Positions 50,916 to 61,424 of a DNA stretch of 64,000 nucleotides are shown here, in pieces. The notes below the pieces were generated by a model. It saw only the letters and a program-made list of their open reading frames with translations. It searched no databases and was not told the DNA's origin. Each line of letters starts with the position of its first letter. The first letter of the stretch is position 1. The stretch covers positions 129,448,145-129,512,144 of the forward strand of contig CM042009.1 of the NCBI GenBank assembly GCA_023525715.1, written 5' to 3'. Source of the stretch: Cichorium intybus (Eukaryota; Streptophyta; Magnoliopsida; Asterales; Asteraceae). The translations under genes and the position numbers were made by a program.

Positions 50916-52961
50916 GTTCATATTGTCGAAAGTACATTCCTTATTTGTGTTACTAATGTCTTCAATTACCATTTAAGTTGGGGCAGACCCTTCCCACAAT
51001 GGTTCTTACTATGGAAGTATCACTACCAAAATCCACCAAGGATGGACCTAGTCATGTATGCAAACAATAGATGCCAAAATCCATTTCTACCAAGGCTTGA
51101 CCTTTTCATAGATACAACAATGGATGTCACGATCCAAATATACCAAGGCTAGACCTTGTCATAGATTCATGTGCACTCGAACCCATCCCCACAAGGGATG
51201 CATGTCTAGACACATTCTCAACTCGACTCATCTATTAACCTATGGCACTAGGTTCGTATTTAAGCCAATGTCACAAAAAATTTAATTTATAGTTTGATGT
51301 ATTATTATGAAAACAAACTAAGAATCTCAATACAATCATACATCAACAATGTATATCAACAAAGACATGTAACCAACTTCGTATGGTAGTATGCACTCAC
51401 CTTGGCACTTGATTCTCTAGTTGGGACAAATTTATTTACTTGAATACCTTTGTGTTCTTGACATATTTCTCTTAGAACCTGTCATCATTATTCCATATGA
51501 CTCATATTAACACATAGTATTATGAGGTTAATATGGTGACTACTTCAATACCCTTATTTTAATGAGTATTAAGTGCTCATTAAGCTTATGACGTAATCCC
51601 TTAAGCCAAAAGTATAGATGTCCCATAATTCAAGACCTTGAGATCTTGTCATAACTTTCAAGCTTCATGAATACATCTTTCAATCACTCTTTCTTATTCG
51701 TAACCCTTGTTCATGTTCATGGACAACAGTTTTAATCAAAGATTGTTGATGTATCAATTACGTATAATAAAAACTCCAATCCTTGGTGGTTTTAAGCTTA
51801 TCAAGTGATTCTCCTAGTTTACATATTCTAAAGTCATAAAGATCAACTATATGTTCATAATCTCCATTTTGCTCGACTTATGAGAAATTAGGGTTTCGTA
51901 GCCTAATCACCTATGAAGCAAAATTACTCAAGCAAAACAAAGGAGGATGATATATTACCTTGATGTAGACTCTTTACAACATAAATCTCTTGAAATATCC
52001 TTGGAAAGCTTCACAATTTCATCACACACACTTGTTTCACCAAGAATACACCTACAAGTTTTTGAGAGAGTCTGAGGAAAGTAGCAAATGATTTTTAGGG
52101 GTTTTCATCGGGTCAAATGGTGACCCAATGGATTAAACCCATTTAAGTTAAGTTGGATAACTTAAAATTAGACACTTGTTTTCTATCGCGTCAATGCATC
52201 ATGAAGAGTCATGGTTGCATTGCGACTGTTTACGCAAATCGATACTACTATTCATGCATCGTTCGCGTAGCCTTTCCGTCACGTCATGTGGCAACAATGC
52301 TACTAATAATTATAACAACGTACTTCACTCAAGTCCTTCGGCATAACAATCTACTTTGGAAAAGGTGTCACATAAGGATCTGTATGTGTCGCGTAATAAA
52401 TGGCAGGAAATGCCTCAACTCCCTGTTAAGGAGAATTTTCCACCAACTTCCTAAATTTCAACTCTTTGATCAAAACATTCGGTTTCAATTCCCACAAATG
52501 TATATAATAACATATAGTTTCATACTTAAACAACAAAAACTCAAAATGAGATCTAATTCCATCAAAATAACCAAATTAACCTTATGGTCATTTTGTCTTA
52601 TTTACATGAATGTTTAAATCTATTTCACACATAATTCGGGCCTATTACAATTATCAATACCTCTTGGAGCCACTATATTGAAATCTTCATATGAATCACA
52701 TTTTGGGGACATATGTAAGCAAGATGAACACATAAAATTGATTCCATTATTAAAGCATACCAACATAAGCTCTTTTAAGATGATCTAACTAGTCATGATA
52801 AACAGAGAGACTAGTAAGCACATTCTAATATACAAAAAAATATATTATTCGATAACACAATCTAACTAGCAGATTATACTATTTAGTATTTATTATGAAC
52901 AATCTCATGATTATCTAGTCAAACACATAATTTGATATTAAGACATATTGTATGTACTATT
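50916..52961. other. repeat-derived intergenic DNA
   Basis: About three imperfect units of ~50 bp around ACCAAGGCTAGACCTTGTCATAGAT lie at about 51035-51175. TATTACA at about 52644 looks like the end of a minus-oriented gypsy LTR. A 154-codon frame at 52153-52617 has no recognisable domain. No gene is called. Confidence 0.4.
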
Positions 52962-54739
52962 TGTAACATCCCAAAATTTTAGGGTAAAATTAAAAAAAAT
53001 TTAAACGAACACTTCAATATAAGAAAAGCCACTTAATTAATTTTGATAAAATTCCATAACTTATAAGTTTAATGAAAACATCCCAGGTTTAACAAAAGTT
53101 AATAAATCACAACATAGCGGAACATCCATTCAAAAACAGTCCTCCAATGAAGCAGCACAGTGTATACACGTCACGCCTTGCCATCCATGGTACCTGATGT
53201 ACCTGAAACAGTAGTTTATATAGGGAAAGGGTAAGCACGGAGCTTAGTGAGTTCCTCAAAATACCATACGATCCATCACACAACATAGAACACATCATAA
53301 TCATTCATATGTCTGTGAGACCCGCGGGCTATCCCTGTTCCGCCTGAAGACTCACGAGCAGTTCTCGTTCCGTCTTATCGCTCGCAGGCTTTTCCCGTTC
53401 CGTCTAATGACTCGCAGGCTATTCCCGTTCCGCCTATTGGCTCGCGGGCTGTTCCCGTTCCGTCCACAAACAATCATTATCATAGAAATAATTCATTCAA
53501 TTATTATAACAGGTAAGACCACCTTAGCATAACCTATCTTCCTTCCTACGCATGCAATATCACCTATAGTATAGTGAGAAGACTCACCTGATTGTAGTTG
53601 ACTATATCGTTTATCTTTCTCGCCTTTGTATTTCCTTTCAACTTTAACTGTTAACATAATAAGAAATCTATTATTTCTTAATCCTTAACTATATTATAGT
53701 CGCATCATAAAACCCTTCAATAATTCCAACATGATACTCCATGATTTATCAAGTAAATAACGGTCAGGTAGAAGATTAGATGGGGTGGCAGGATCCTTTC
53801 AGCATTTTAGCCTTTCGGAAAATCCAACAACCAGATCCCAAGTAATCGGCCTAGTCACCGTCCTCGTAAGTAAATCAATCGGTATTATTTTCAGAATTAC
53901 GAATTGTTATAATAATGATGTTTTTAAGGTTTTTGTTTACTATTGTTGGAAATGAATATGTTATACTTATTACATATTCTACTTCTTAACACAAAAATTA
54001 TTTTACAATACCTAATTAAGCTATAGAAAGGTTTGTAGTTACCTTATGACCAGTCGTCGAGATCTATAACTTCTTCGTTAGGCTTTTGACCTTCCTTCCG
54101 CTCATTCTTACACTCTAGTGCTTAGAAACCTCTATATATTGGATTGAGATTTGTTGGTGTGGTTTATGAGATGTTTTGGGGGGTATTTATACTTGAATTC
54201 TTGAATAAAAAATGGCATGACACTTTTGACAAAAAGATTTTAATAATATAACTTTGTTGAAATTAATACCTTCTAGAATCAGTCTGTTCAAGACTGGTTT
54301 AGCCGACTTTAAACCCATTAAATTCATGTTTTTATTTGATATTCCAGAAATTTATCTCAATACCTTTCCAGGGATGTATTTTACGTATTTATACGATTTT
54401 TCTATGATTTATTATGAATTTTTGAAAACAGACTATCTAATCTGTCAATTCCGAACTAATCAGTAAAGATTGTATTTTTTACCATAGATAATGTCATTTT
54501 CAAGCTTACTATTACTTTTGGTAATTGTACTAGACTCAATTTGTAAACTTTGTGCACTGGTTTGAGGTCCAAACGATTTTCCTAGAATTAATTATGATTT
54601 TTCTAAAAACGACAAAAAATGCTGATTTTCATATGAAATTGTAACTAAAGTTTTTCTTAGCTTTATAACTACCAAAAATCATATAATTCCTAACACTCTT
54701 ATTTTAAGTATATGTTATAATCAGGGTACGGGTCTTACA
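52962..54739 (-). mobile_element. solo Ty3/gypsy-type LTR
   Basis: 1,778 bp, from TGTAACATCCC to GGGTCTTACA, with the exact duplication CTATT on both sides (52957-52961, 54740-54744). On the minus strand it reads TGTAAGACCCGTACCCTG... like the gypsy LTR at 31992. It has the GGAACTCACTAAGC box (minus strand, about 53255), a tandem array (53312-53464), and a block of about 175 bp (53703-53880) nearly identical to 6050-6220 of the solo LTR at 5230. Confidence 0.9.
53312..53464. repeat. five-copy ~30-bp tandem array in solo gypsy LTR
   Basis: Imperfect units around GACTCGCAGGCTATTCCCGT plus TCCGTCT. The position relative to the GGAACTCACTAAGC box matches the arrays at 5523 and 32978. Confidence 0.9.
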
Positions 54740-54889
54740 CTATTGTGTGTACTATAAAGTTAGTTATTAGATGGTTTGTCATCATCAATTTAATACATTA
54801 AGTTGGTGCTAACATTTCAAGACATATGAATAAATCCTCTGCTTTATTAAAAAAACCCATTATACTGAATTTGTGATTATTTGGTAAAC

Positions 54890-55290
<401 letters not shown>

Positions 55291-56212
55291 TAGTGATTTT
55301 AGTGTTAGCAACATATTTTAGTGTAGTCGATATTACTATCGAGACAGACTGAGTTCAACTTATGTTTTGAGACAGGAGTGCGAGATGCATACTCGGATAG
55401 AAAACACGACATCTTTCTTCTGCAAATCTGTCTCTGAAAACATGACAAAGCAGATGTATTGTTGTGTTTCTAAACATCGGAATAGGCCTGTAATTCCTGG
55501 ATTATGCCAAATCTGGTTTCGTGATACCTTAGACAATAAAGTCGAAATCACAGATTTTGGAAAGTGTTTCTATACACGATCCATTAAATTATCCAAGCAA
55601 TCTTATTGATATTATAATTCCTAGTATTTAGTTTGATCTTATTTTGTCGATAATGTTTTTAGGGTATTTTAAATCCACAAACTTCCAAAAACGATGTTAA
55701 AAGTCCATTGTGGAAAAGTTGAAAGTGCCATCTGGCTCCATGCCTATGTGGCATGCCATCTAATGTCAGCTAAAGACTCCAAACCGGGATTCCCACAAGC
55801 AATCGAAACATGTACCACAAACTCCGACAAATCAAAAGAAAATGAAGCAAATATAAAGCAAAATATTTAGGATTTGGGTTCAATGATTAATGGTCATCGT
55901 CTTCCCCGCCAAATATGAAGCGATTCATCACAGATTGTGACGGTTTGGGATCTTTTGCTGAATAAATTACCAAGAGACAACGCAAAAGGAATCCCTACAA
56001 AAGGATGAATCGGCTTAGGTGGATGTCATTTCTTTATGTTGCTCAAACTCGATAAATGAATATATAGCTATATTTTTAAAATTATTAATCCGTTTTAAAA
56101 AAAATCGATAAAAACCGGTTAAACCATAACCGATTTAAAAAAAAATCTGGTTCTTAAAATAACCGAACAGATTAAAAACCGGTAAATATGCACTTATAAA
56201 CATGAAACTAGC
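55291..56212. other. intergenic, no gene
   Basis: AT-rich sequence. At 56110-56190 ACCGGTT-type phrases recur (AAACCGGTTAAACC, AAAAACCGGT). An open frame at 55367-55609 has no recognisable domain. Confidence 0.5.
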
Positions 56213-56611
56213 GCTATGTTCTTAAGTTTTTAAATGAATGGAAAGGAATGGAAGAAAAAGGAAGGAGAGGGAAAGGAAGTAAATAAAAGGGAAATATAAA
56301 TAAGTATTTGTGTTCTTGAGTTGGAGGGGAATGGAAGGGGAAGAAAGGAGAATTTACGTTTTGGTCATGGTTGAAACTTGATGAAAATAAAGGTGAAGGT
56401 AAATAATAAGGACAAATAGGTAATTTAAAAGTGTTCCCTTCCTAACCCTCCCAAAAATGGGAGGGTGAAAAATGTCCATTTTTTACTTCCATTCCCTTCC
56501 ATCCCATCCCCTTCCCCTTCTTAAAAAAATCTTGAGAACACATTTCAGAGCCACTTCCCTTCCAAATACTTCCATTCCATTCGATAAATAAACTCAAGAA
56601 CACAGCATAGG
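56213..56611. mobile_element. fold-back / MITE-like element
   Basis: The left arm GCTATGTTCTTAAGTTT and right arm (other strand) GCTGTGTTCTTGAGTTT match at 15 of 17 positions, and both continue into GAATGGAA-type purine-rich sequence. A second inner pair (GTGTTCTTGAGTTGGAGGGG near 56310 and its inverse near 56530) makes the whole ~400 bp a nested inverted repeat. I found no clear target duplication. It ends about 60 bp upstream of the RPS5 promoter motifs. Confidence 0.6.
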
Positions 56612-56675
56612 TTGGCATGCAAATATATTAACCCAACATATAATATACGTAGTTTAAAAAAATGGGCAAGAAATA

Positions 56676-56723
56676 AGCCCAATAAAGAGCCCAGCTAGCC
56701 GATATAAACCTAATTAGGGTTTT
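56676..56723 (+). promoter_or_regulatory. site II and telo-box promoter motifs of RPS5
   Basis: Two AGCCCA motifs (56676-56681 and 56688-56693; the reverse of TGGGCT, site II) are followed by a telo box in reverse orientation (AAAACCCTAA on the minus strand, 56714-56723). This pair is the usual arrangement in plant ribosomal-protein promoters. The distance to the start codon is about 205 bp and includes a pyrimidine-rich leader. Confidence 0.7.
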
Positions 56724-56927
56724 GTCATCGTCATCAACGTCCGAAGGATTTCAGCGAAACTACAGCACCAGCGCCTTTCCCCTCCCCATTCGGCCCCTCT
56801 CCCTTCCCCAATCCCTAATTCAAGGTTTGCTGACTTGTTACTCTATCGTAATCACACAATTTCTGCTTATATCTTTTAGAGTTTGTTTGATGTATTGAAA
56901 TTAATCTCAGTTTTCTTTACTGTAAGA

Positions 56928-58092
56928 ATGGCGGCCATTCCACCTATTGCTGAAGACGAGAAGACTCGCAGCGATGTATTGCTGTTCAACCGCTGGACCT
57001 ACGATGACGTTCAGGTTCATTTTTTAACAGATCTATGTTACAATTATCAAGTTGATTTGTTCGTTATAAACACGTTCCTACAATCTGGTTGTCTTCTACA
57101 CATTTTTATTTAATCGATGTTGGCCTGAATATTGCGTGAAATTCAACCGATAAACGGAACGTAGACTTGCTCTATTTTGTTTAGTTAACGGTGCTCGGAT
57201 ATTAAACGTAAGAGTCATGTGTACCTTGAAACTAGATCGAGTTCAATGTGGTTATTCACTTTAGATATACTAATTTAGTTTTGACATTTTCACAATTGAA
57301 AACACAGATATGTAATCTTCACTTCATTTATTCTAATGGAAATCAAAATCCAATTATACAATCAAATGATTGATGTGATCATTTTCGTGTACAGGTCTCT
57401 GACCTTTCCGTGGAAGATTACATCACTGCCACTGCTTCCAAGCACCCAATCTACATGCCTCACACTGCTGGCAGGTACCAAGCCAGAAGATTCAGGAAGG
57501 CCCAGTGCCCAATTGTAGAGCGTTTAACCAACTCTCTCATGATGCACGGAAGAAACAATGGTAAAAAATTGATGGCTGTTCGCATAATCAAACACGCCAT
57601 GGAAATCATCCACCTTCTAACCGATGCCAACCCTATCCAAATCATCGTCGATGCTGTCATCAACAGGTAAAATCATCTACTCGAGCTTTTCTAAAGTTCT
57701 ATAATTCTGATTGTATTCCTTTTTCAATAGTGGTCCAAGAGAAGATGCAACTAGAATTGGGTCTGCTGGTGTTGTTAGGCGTCAGGCTGTTGATATTTCT
57801 CCATTAAGACGTGTTAACCAGGCTATTTATCTTCTTACAACTGGTGCACGTGAGAGTGCATTTAGAAATGTTAAGACTATTGCTGAATGTCTTGCTGATG
57901 AACTTATTAATGCTGCCAAGGGTTCTTCAAACAGGTAAGAGTTACCTTTCATTATTTCTTACTAAGATTTGTTTTTTTTAACAGTTTGGTTGCATTGTAA
58001 TTTACTTGTTGGTTATTTGTTTTTTGTTTTTGTGTAGTTATGCTATTAAGAAGAAGGATGAGATTGAGAGGGTTGCCAAGGCCAATCGTTAA
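56928..58092 (+). CDS. RPS5: 40S ribosomal protein S5 (uS7)
   Basis: Small-subunit ribosomal protein placed at the head of the 40S subunit, contacting mRNA and tRNA at the E site. Exons: 56928-57014, 57395-57666, 57731-57934 and 58038-58092 (TAA), with GT-AG junctions and consistent phases, 205 aa, close to the plant length. The N-terminus is MAAIPPIAEDEKTRSD. Conserved blocks are YITATASKHPIYMPHTAGRY, MMHGRNNGKKLMAVRI, NPIQIIVDAVINSGPREDAT, GSAGVVRRQAVDISPLRRVN and TTGARESAFRN, ending YAIKKKDEIERVAKANR. The start is the first ATG that gives the full family N-terminus. A leader intron is possible (GT at about 56824, AG at 56879 or 56910), but I cannot confirm it. The gene looks intact and functional. 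Confidence 0.97.
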
Positions 58093-58916
58093 AGAAGGTA
58101 GATGAGAAACTCATTTTTGGATGGTATGTTTTGGTGTTTTTTTTTTAAAATCAATTGATTATCAAAAAAACCATTGGTTGTTTTGTTATGGAATTTTTGT
58201 TACAGAGAAACTGCAACTGTTTTGTTATACCTTTGCTTGCTTCTTTTGTTATTAATCAAATATCTGTTGAGAGTTTTTTTTTGGCACGCATTTGTTGCAG
58301 ATTTTGAACAATTTTTTGTTAGTTATGTTTGTTGATAACTACATTATTGTAAAATTCTTATTGCTTAACAAAGTACGGAATATATCGTTCAAATTGTCAG
58401 GAAAGGTAATTTTGCAAAAGTAAAGATATTATAGTAGTTAAAAAAAAATATATCTGTCATATCACCACATGTTTTGTTCCTATTATCGATTATCAATTGT
58501 AGTAACTAGCAAGTATTATGTCTCAATTGTCGTAGAAAAACATCAAGCATGGTTTGGTAACGATTGCACGTATTTTATGATGATATAACTTTTAATCAAG
58601 GATCAATGTTTATTTGTATGCATAAATATGAATTCAAAATTGCCATTACATAGACTCAGGAAAAAAATCTTAAGTTCATAACAACTTTCATCTTTCTATT
58701 ATTTCGACATAGAATTTTTTTCATTATAATGAGAATTTTGTTTGGCAAAAATATAATTTTTAACGTAAATTATATTCAATGAAACAAGTGATGTATGTTC
58801 TTAAACACGATCTGTAGAATATTTATTTATTTGTAACTTCAAATATCATTTGTCAACATGTAAGATTGAGTAGATAATATCAAGAACATCAAAAAAAATT
58901 ATTATGTGGGTGATAA
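58093..58916. other. RPS5 3' flank, no gene
   Basis: AT-rich sequence that should contain the RPS5 3' UTR. Several T-rich stretches and ATTAATCAAATA-like sequence are seen near 58250. Nothing else is recognised. Confidence 0.5.
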
Positions 58917-59650
58917 TTAGACCTAACAATGAAGCAGGTTCGGAGTGGATTAGCCTTTATCCAAACCCCTTGACAAAATTCAAAATCTAATTCAAATTTA
59001 TTTGGTAACGTCCAATGTTTTTGAATAATTGAACTCATCTCATACCCGTAGCTACCAAATCAATGGATATCCAACCCATTAATTTGATCTATTTGCAACA
59101 TTATATAGATTTCACAACTATTGTGCATGTTACAATGTATTATTATCCATAAAATATAGCATAAATCATATTTTACTTAATACTTAAAATCCAATGTAAT
59201 AAGAATCGTATTTTACTTGATACTTAAAATAAAATTTATAACATTAGATAAATATCTATTATGACAAACATGTATGTGACAATGTAGACTTAACGATGCA
59301 TTTTCAACAATTCAAGAATCTGACCAACCAACTACTCAAAACATGTGCATAAGTAAGCACATAGAAGAATCATATTTTACTGGAACAACTCCTCAATCCT
59401 CCATTTGATATTTGGATTTCGAAATAACAAGAAACAAAATGGGATGGGCAAATTAAAGAGTAATATTTAAATGTGATGAGTTATAAATGGAGCGGGTCAA
59501 TAATGTTCCATACCTGTCCATTTTAATAAAACGGTTAAGAGGTACGAGTTGCAAACGCATAAATGAATAAAAAGGTAAGACCCAAACCCACATAATTCTT
59601 GTGGGTTTGGATTGGATATGGGTCAGAAGCTACTCCATTGCTAAGTCTAA
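58917..59650. mobile_element. MITE-like element with ~27-bp terminal inverted repeats
   Basis: The left end TTAGACCTAACAATGAAGCA and right end (other strand) TTAGACTTAGCAATGGAGTA match at 15-16 of 20 positions, with similarity continuing for about seven more bases. The interior has GGGTTTGGATTGG-type phrases near both ends and no coding capacity. Flanking bases suggest but do not prove an 8-9 bp target duplication, so the superfamily is open. Confidence 0.6.
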
Positions 59651-60563
59651 TGGCTATAATTGTATGTCATGATCCACCAGTAGGAACAATATTTCATTCC
59701 TCAAAACACGAGTATTACCACCACGATAGATCATAGAAATTTGCATGAAATGATCAACCTAAATGGTGAAAACCATTCATTGGAGTTTGAACAAAAGAAG
59801 TTTATGTGTGAAGGTCGCTAAAATTTGACATAGACAAATGTTAGATGTAAAACACAGCTCTATGAAAAGCCTGTGAAAATTGTGTTACCAAACTTTCATT
59901 TTATAGGAAATCGAACGAAAATCAATAAAATTCCTTGGTGTTTGTAGGGGCTTATAAAAATTTAATGACTTTTAAACATTTTTTTATTTTAAACACTTGG
60001 TTCACAAGTTTAGTAATATATCTATTAGTTTTTATAAAAGCTAATTCTTTTAGAAATAACATGAACTATCTTAAGAAACGTATTCTAGAAAAATCATTTA
60101 TGTGAACTCACTAATATAGAGAGTAGATGGAATCCTTTTCTTTTTTGGAAATTTGGAGACAAATGAGTTTGCTTTAATTTTTATAAAAATAGTCATTCTT
60201 GTAAAATTCCAAAACTAGAGTTTAATAAGACTTTCTTTATAAAAGCGATAATTTCGAAAAATTACTTTTTAACCGGTATAAATATTTTATCAAAGTATCT
60301 TCCACTTTAATGTTCCATAAATATTTAATTGAGTGTATATTCATAGATATTTTGTCATGTTTGAATTAGGTGCAAATGCAACTATTTCTGAACTTTTCGA
60401 CCGACACTTCTTGGAAAGATGCCTCTATAGCAGGACCAAGGGCAACCGTTTTCTAGAGCCTAAAGCAACATTTTCTAAAATGCTTCATGTTGTTGGAACA
60501 TCATTTTTTAGCATTTATTTGGAACTTAATTGTACAAAATATAATGAGATTGTGAGACATAGA
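59651..60563. other. AT-rich intergenic DNA, no gene
   Basis: Nothing recognised. An open frame at 60333-60617 has no domain and overlaps the repeats that follow. Confidence 0.45.
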
Positions 60564-60732
60564 TGTAGTACGGGTTTTGGTTTGATCATGATTAATACAA
60601 ACATTATATATATTTAATACAAACATTAATATATTTAGTACGGGTTTTGGTTTGATCATAAATGTAGTACGGCTTTTTGGTTAGATCATGGCTAAACACA
60701 CCAACACAAACATTATATAGTATTTAATACCA
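60564..60732. repeat. three imperfect tandem units
   Basis: TGTAGTACGGGTTTTGGTTT plus GATCATG, followed by AATACAAACATTATATA, recurs about three times with small deletions. Unit length is roughly 50-80 bp. Confidence 0.75.
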
Positions 60733-60827
60733 AAAGATAGATTAATCCCTAATGCTGCTTGTTGGCCTTATTTTGTAGCATCAAAGATATTTCAAACACT
60801 TTCTTTTTGTATAAAGATCATTATAAG

Positions 60828-61338
60828 TGTTAGGAATTAAAACACTTATGACCAATGATAAACGATTTCTGAACTTGCGGAATAATAAAACGAAAACACA
60901 AAATTTAACGTGGTTCACTCAAACTGAGCTACGTCCACGGGCCAACGAGAGAGAGAGATGTTTTTATTTAACACCAAGAAAATTACAATCATACAAGGCT
61001 AAACTGCAATTGTAATCTGATCGCTCACTAAGGTATCACTCGTTCTTTTGGCTGCCAGATAAGAGGACTCTGCACAAAAGAAACTACCTCACAATTTCTT
61101 ATCTGGTATTTGTGTGTATGCAATCTATTTTTGCTGTGTCTTCTTTGTGTTTACAACACTCGTATATATACATAGTCATGGAAGAAGATTAGTAAGACAT
61201 GCCACTAAAATTCCACTTGCCGTCAATCAAGGAAATGGGTGATAATGGATATGCCACTAAACCCATTTGCTGCCAACTTTTCCACCTAAACTTGCACTGC
61301 TCTGCTTTTGTTTATTTTAAGTCTCCACTATCTTTACA
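60828..61338 (-). repeat. copia-3 3' LTR
   Basis: 511 bp. It shares TGTTAGGA, AATTTAACGTGGTTC and ACGTCCACGG with the 314-bp LTRs of the non-autonomous element at 28268-30853, which indicates relatedness. Confidence 0.85.
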
Positions 61339-61424
61339 ATCTCCCACTTGGAGGCTTAAACAACTCTGCCACCCAACGCTTGCAACGATTTTCCAATCTC
61401 TCTCGTTCCTGCCATCCCTCCTTT

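Noticed and set aside
52153..52617. 154-codon open frame
   Set aside because: No domain, unusual composition and location within repeat-derived DNA near an LTR-like end.
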